64,000 bases of DNA from Hydractinia symbiolongicarpus (lineage: Eukaryota; Cnidaria; Hydrozoa; Anthoathecata; Hydractiniidae). Position numbers and translations under genes: made by a program. The notes below the pieces were generated by a model. The model was not told the origin of the DNA and made no database searches. It saw nothing but the letters and a program-made list of their open reading frames with translations. This document shows positions 61,216-64,000 of this stretch, in pieces (within the stretch, counting starts at the first letter, position 1; every line of letters starts with the position of its first letter). The stretch covers positions 38,485,828 to 38,549,827 of the forward strand of contig NC_079876.1 in assembly GCF_029227915.1 (NCBI RefSeq), given 5' to 3'.

Positions 61216-61701
61216 CGTTCGGGAAATGAGTTTACTCCCTGGGTACTTTCTTTGTATACTTTTGACTATACGGGCCTAGCCCGGGATTTACGGGAAATTG
61301 CGGGTTTTCGTTTGCCGTCGATTAAACTTCTTTTATTCAGCGTCTCATCAAAAATGAAAACAAATTTGAAAACTACTTGTCTCATGCGTTTTAGTGGTGA
61401 AAAAATAATTTAAAAAATCGTTCGGGAAATGAGTTTACTTCCTGGGTACTTTCTTTGTATACTTTTGACTATACGGGCCGAGTCCGGGGTTTACGGGAAG
61501 TCGCGGGTTTTCGTTTGCCGGCGATTAAACTTCTTTTATTCAGCGTCTCATCAAAAATGAAAACATTTTTAAAAACTACAAGTCTCATGGGCTTTAATGG
61601 TGAAATAGTAATTTAAAAAATCGTTTGGGAAATGAGTTTACTCCCTGGGTACTTTCTTTGTATACTTTTGACTATACGGGCCGAGTCCGGGATTTACGGG
61701 A

Positions 61702-61729
61702 AATCGCCGGTTTTCTTTTGCCGGCGATT
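61702..61729. repeat. Perfect 9-bp inverted repeat
   Basis: Counterpart of 57,650 at 4,052 bp. Confidence 0.85.
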
Positions 61730-62433
61730 AAACCACTTTCATTCAGCGTCTCATCAAAAATGAAAATATTTCTGAAAACTACAAGTCTCATGCGTTTTAG
61801 TGGTGAAAAAATACTTTAAAAAATCGTTCAGGAAATGAGTTTACTCCCTGGGTACTTTCTTTGTAAACTTTTGACTATACGGCCGAGTCGGGATTTACGG
61901 AAAATCGCGGGTTTTTGTTTGCCGGCGATTAAACTTCTTTTATTCAGCGTCTCATCAAAAATGAAAACATTTTTGAAAACTACAAGTCTCATGCGTTATA
62001 GTGGTGAAAAAATAAATTAAAAAATCGTTCGGGAAATGAGTTTACTCCCTGGGTACTTTCTTTGTATACTTTTGACTATACGGGCCAAGCCCGGGATTTA
62101 CGGGAAATCGCGGGTTTTCGTTTGCCGTCGATTAAACTTCTTTTATTCAGCGTCTCATCAAAAATAAAAACAAATTTGAAAACTACTAGTCTCATGCGTT
62201 TTAGTGGTGAAAAAATAATTTAAAAAATCGTTCGGGAAATGAGTTTACTTCCTGGGTACTTTCTTTGTATACTTTTGACTATACGGGCCGAGTCCGGGAT
62301 TTACGGGAAGTTGCGGGTTTTCGTTTGCCGGCGATTAAACTTCTTTTATTCAGCTTTTCATCAAAAATGAAAACATTTTTAAAAACTACAAGTCTCATGG
62401 GCTTTAATGGTGAAATAATAATTTAAAAAATCG

Positions 62434-63040
62434 TTTGGGAAATGAGTTTACTCCCTGGGTACTTTCTTTGTATACTTTTGACTATACGGGCCGAGTCCGG
62501 GATTTACGGGAAATCGCAGGTTTTCGTTTGCCGGCGATTAAACTTCTTTTATTCAGCGTCTCATCAAAAATGAAAACATTTTTGAAAACTACAAGTGTCA
62601 CGCGTTTTAGTGGTGAAAAAATAAATTAAAAAATCGTTCGGGAAATGAGTTTACTCACATGGTACTTTTTTTGTATACATTCGACTATACGGGCCAAGCC
62701 TGGGATTTACGGGAAATCGCGGGTTTTCGTTTGCCGGCGATTAAACCTCTTTCATTAAGCGTCTCATCAAAAATGAAAGCAATTTTGAAAACTACAAGTC
62801 TCATGCGTTTTAGTGGTGAAAAAATACTTTAAAAAATCGTTCGGGAAATGAGTTTACTCCCTGGGTACTTTCTTTGTAAACTTTTGACTATACGGCCGAG
62901 TCGGGATTTACGGGAAATCGCAGGTTTTCGTTTGCCGGCGATTAAACTTCTTTTATTCATTGTCTCATCAAAAATGAAAACATTTTTGAAAACTACAAGT
63001 CTCATGCGTTATAGTGGTGAAAAAATAAATTAAAAAATCG
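62434..63040. repeat. A-G-E trimer module, 607-bp form
   Basis: Copy of 58,382-58,988 inside the second 20-mer. Confidence 0.83.
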
Positions 63041-64000
63041 TTCGGGAAATGAGTTTACTCCCTGGGTACTTTCTTTGTATACTTTTGACTATACGGGCCA
63101 AGCCCGGGATTTACGGGAAATCGCGGGTTTTCGTTTGCCAGCGATTAAACTTCTTTTATTCAGCGTCTCATCAAAAATGAAAACAAATTTGAAAACTTCT
63201 AGTCTCATGCGTTTTAGTGGTGAAAAAATAATTTAAAAAATCGTTCGTGAAATGAGTTTACTTCCTGGGTACTTTCTTTGTATACTTTTGACTATACGGG
63301 CCGAGTCCGGGATTTACGGGAAGTCGCGGGTTTTCGTTTGCCGGCGATTAAACTTCTTTTATTCAGCGTCTCATCAAAAATGAAAACATTTTTAAAAACT
63401 ACAAGTCTCATGGGCTTTAATGGGGAAATAATAATTTAAAAAATCGTTTGGGAAATGAGTTGACTCCCTGGGTACTTTCTTTGTATACTTTTGACTATAC
63501 GGGCCGAGTCCAGGATTTACGGGAAATCGCAGGTTTTCGTTTGCCGGCGATTAAACTTAATTTATTCAGCGTCTCATCAAAAATGAAAATATTTTTGAAA
63601 ACTACAAGTCTCATGCGTTATAGTGGTGAAAAAATAAATTAAAAAATCGTTCGGGAAATGAATTTACTCCCTGGGTACTTTCTTTGTATACTTTTGACTA
63701 TACGGGCCAAGCCCGGGATTTACGGGAAATCGCGGGTTTTCGTTTGCCGGCGATTAAACTTCTTTTATTCAGCGTCTCATCAAAAATGAAAACAAATTTG
63801 AAAACTGCTAGTCTCATGCGTTTTAGTGGTGAAAAAATAATTTAAAAAATGGTTCGTGAAATCGGTTTACTTCCTGGATACTTTCTTTGTATACTTTTGA
63901 CTATACGGGCCGAGTCCGGGATTTACGGGAAGTCGCAGGTTTTCGTTTGCCGGCGATTAAACTTCTTTTATTCAGCGTCTCATCAAAAATGAAAACATTT

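Larger units (their letters stand above)
1..64000. repeat. Satellite DNA array, ~203-bp monomer, ~316 copies
   Basis: The same unit repeats head to tail over the entire window with no interruption. Landmarks such as GTATAC, TTTGCCGGCG, GCGTCTCATCAAAAATG and TAGTGGTGAA recur every 201-203 bp in one orientation. I counted 297 monomers between 3,286 and 63,448, giving a mean of 202.6 bp. Both ends of the window lie inside monomers, so the array continues beyond it on each side. Composition is about 37% G+C on a typical copy. Monomers belong to about ten types distinguished by shared substitutions and small deletions. The types are arranged in higher-order repeats. No inverted monomer, no foreign insertion and no single-copy DNA was seen. 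Chromosomal role (centromere, subtelomere, knob, B chromosome) cannot be told from the sequence. The family is not one I recognise. Confidence 0.98.
57150..64000. repeat. HOR: 20-mer (4,052 bp); second copy cut by window end
   Basis: 57,150-59,948 matches 61,202-64,000 at a constant 4,052 bp with few mismatches, such as CTCCCTTGG/CTCCCTGGG and GATTTTCGGG/GATTTACGGG. Rare marks shared by both copies are AGTGTCACGCG, AGCTTTTCATC, ATTCATTGTC, AACTTAATTTATTC, GAGTTGACTCC, AATGGGGAAAT and CTGGATAC. The unit includes one A-G-E trimer. The remaining unit sequence (about 59,949-61,201) contains C, D and D-like monomers. The second copy is incomplete, so further copies may follow. Confidence 0.87.

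Noticed and set aside
252-63642. Over a hundred short open frames of 61-82 codons on both strands as protein genes
   Set aside because: They are the same repeat unit read again and again, end in the unit's built-in TAA, shift frame with every 1-2 bp change, and have no recognisable domain. Minus-strand frames are mirror images of the same monomers.
1-64000. CRISPR array, because of regular spacing
   Set aside because: CRISPR repeats are about 25-40 bp with unrelated spacers. Here the entire 203-bp unit is conserved and there are no variable spacers.

Overview
The whole 64 kb window is one uninterrupted tandem-repeat (satellite DNA) array. A monomer of about 203 bp, roughly 37% G+C by hand count of a common copy, repeats head to tail in one orientation from the first base to the last. 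Counting along conserved landmarks gives about 316 copies (297 monomers in 60,162 bp, mean 202.6 bp). I see no unique sequence, RNA gene, transposon insertion, CRISPR array or credible protein gene. This is what eukaryotic heterochromatin (centromeric, pericentromeric, subtelomeric or B-chromosome) looks like in a long-read assembly. I do not recognise the satellite family and cannot name the organism.

Every monomer has the same two-part layout. Offsets are counted from the TTTGGG/TTCGGG landmark. Offsets about 50-106 are GC- and CpG-rich, with up to four phased GGG runs (55, 66, 75, 85) and a dyad (AATCGC at 79-84, GCGATT at 101-106). Offsets about 110-203 are A/T-rich with many A- and T-tracts. 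Monomers fall into recognisable types, named here for reference: A (TTTGGGAAAT, CTCCCTGGG, CGCAGG); B (TTTTGGAAAT, CTCACAGGG, CCCTTGATT) and B' (same with CCCGGG); C (GGAAATTAG, CTTACAGGG, GCGAATAAAC); D (CACCCCGGG, 201 bp); E (TTGTAAAC, CGGCCGAGTCGGG, 201 bp); F (CGTGAAATCTG, GGAAGTCGC); G (CACATGGTAC, GAAAATACAAG, 202 bp); H (CACAGGGTAC then seven T); I (CTGCCTGGG).

On top of the monomer lies a patchwork of higher-order repeats (HORs) of very different sizes. Left to right: 5-mer (386-2,352); mixed types (2,353-6,644); 9-mer spacing (6,645-9,820); 12-mer with a dimer gain or loss (10,371-14,808); mixed, with long-range copies (14,715-21,587); 17-mer of 3,442 bp in tandem (21,588-28,309); 7-mer and 8-mer spacings (28,310-31,585); mixed (31,585-35,867); 6-mer (35,868-37,858); 10-mer of 2,031 bp (37,535-41,600); a single-monomer run and a dimer (41,560-43,356); 6-mer (44,550-46,424); 7-mer of 1,416 bp (47,190-50,050); 4-mer (49,848-51,275); 6-mer of 1,218 bp (51,840-54,278); mixed (54,279-57,149); 20-mer of 4,052 bp (57,150 to window end). 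A 606-bp trimer A-G-E recurs as a module in at least 14 places. Related blocks also recur 8 to 34 kb apart. The pattern fits repeated unequal exchange or segmental amplification. All block boundaries come from reading by eye and are good to roughly 10-30 bp.
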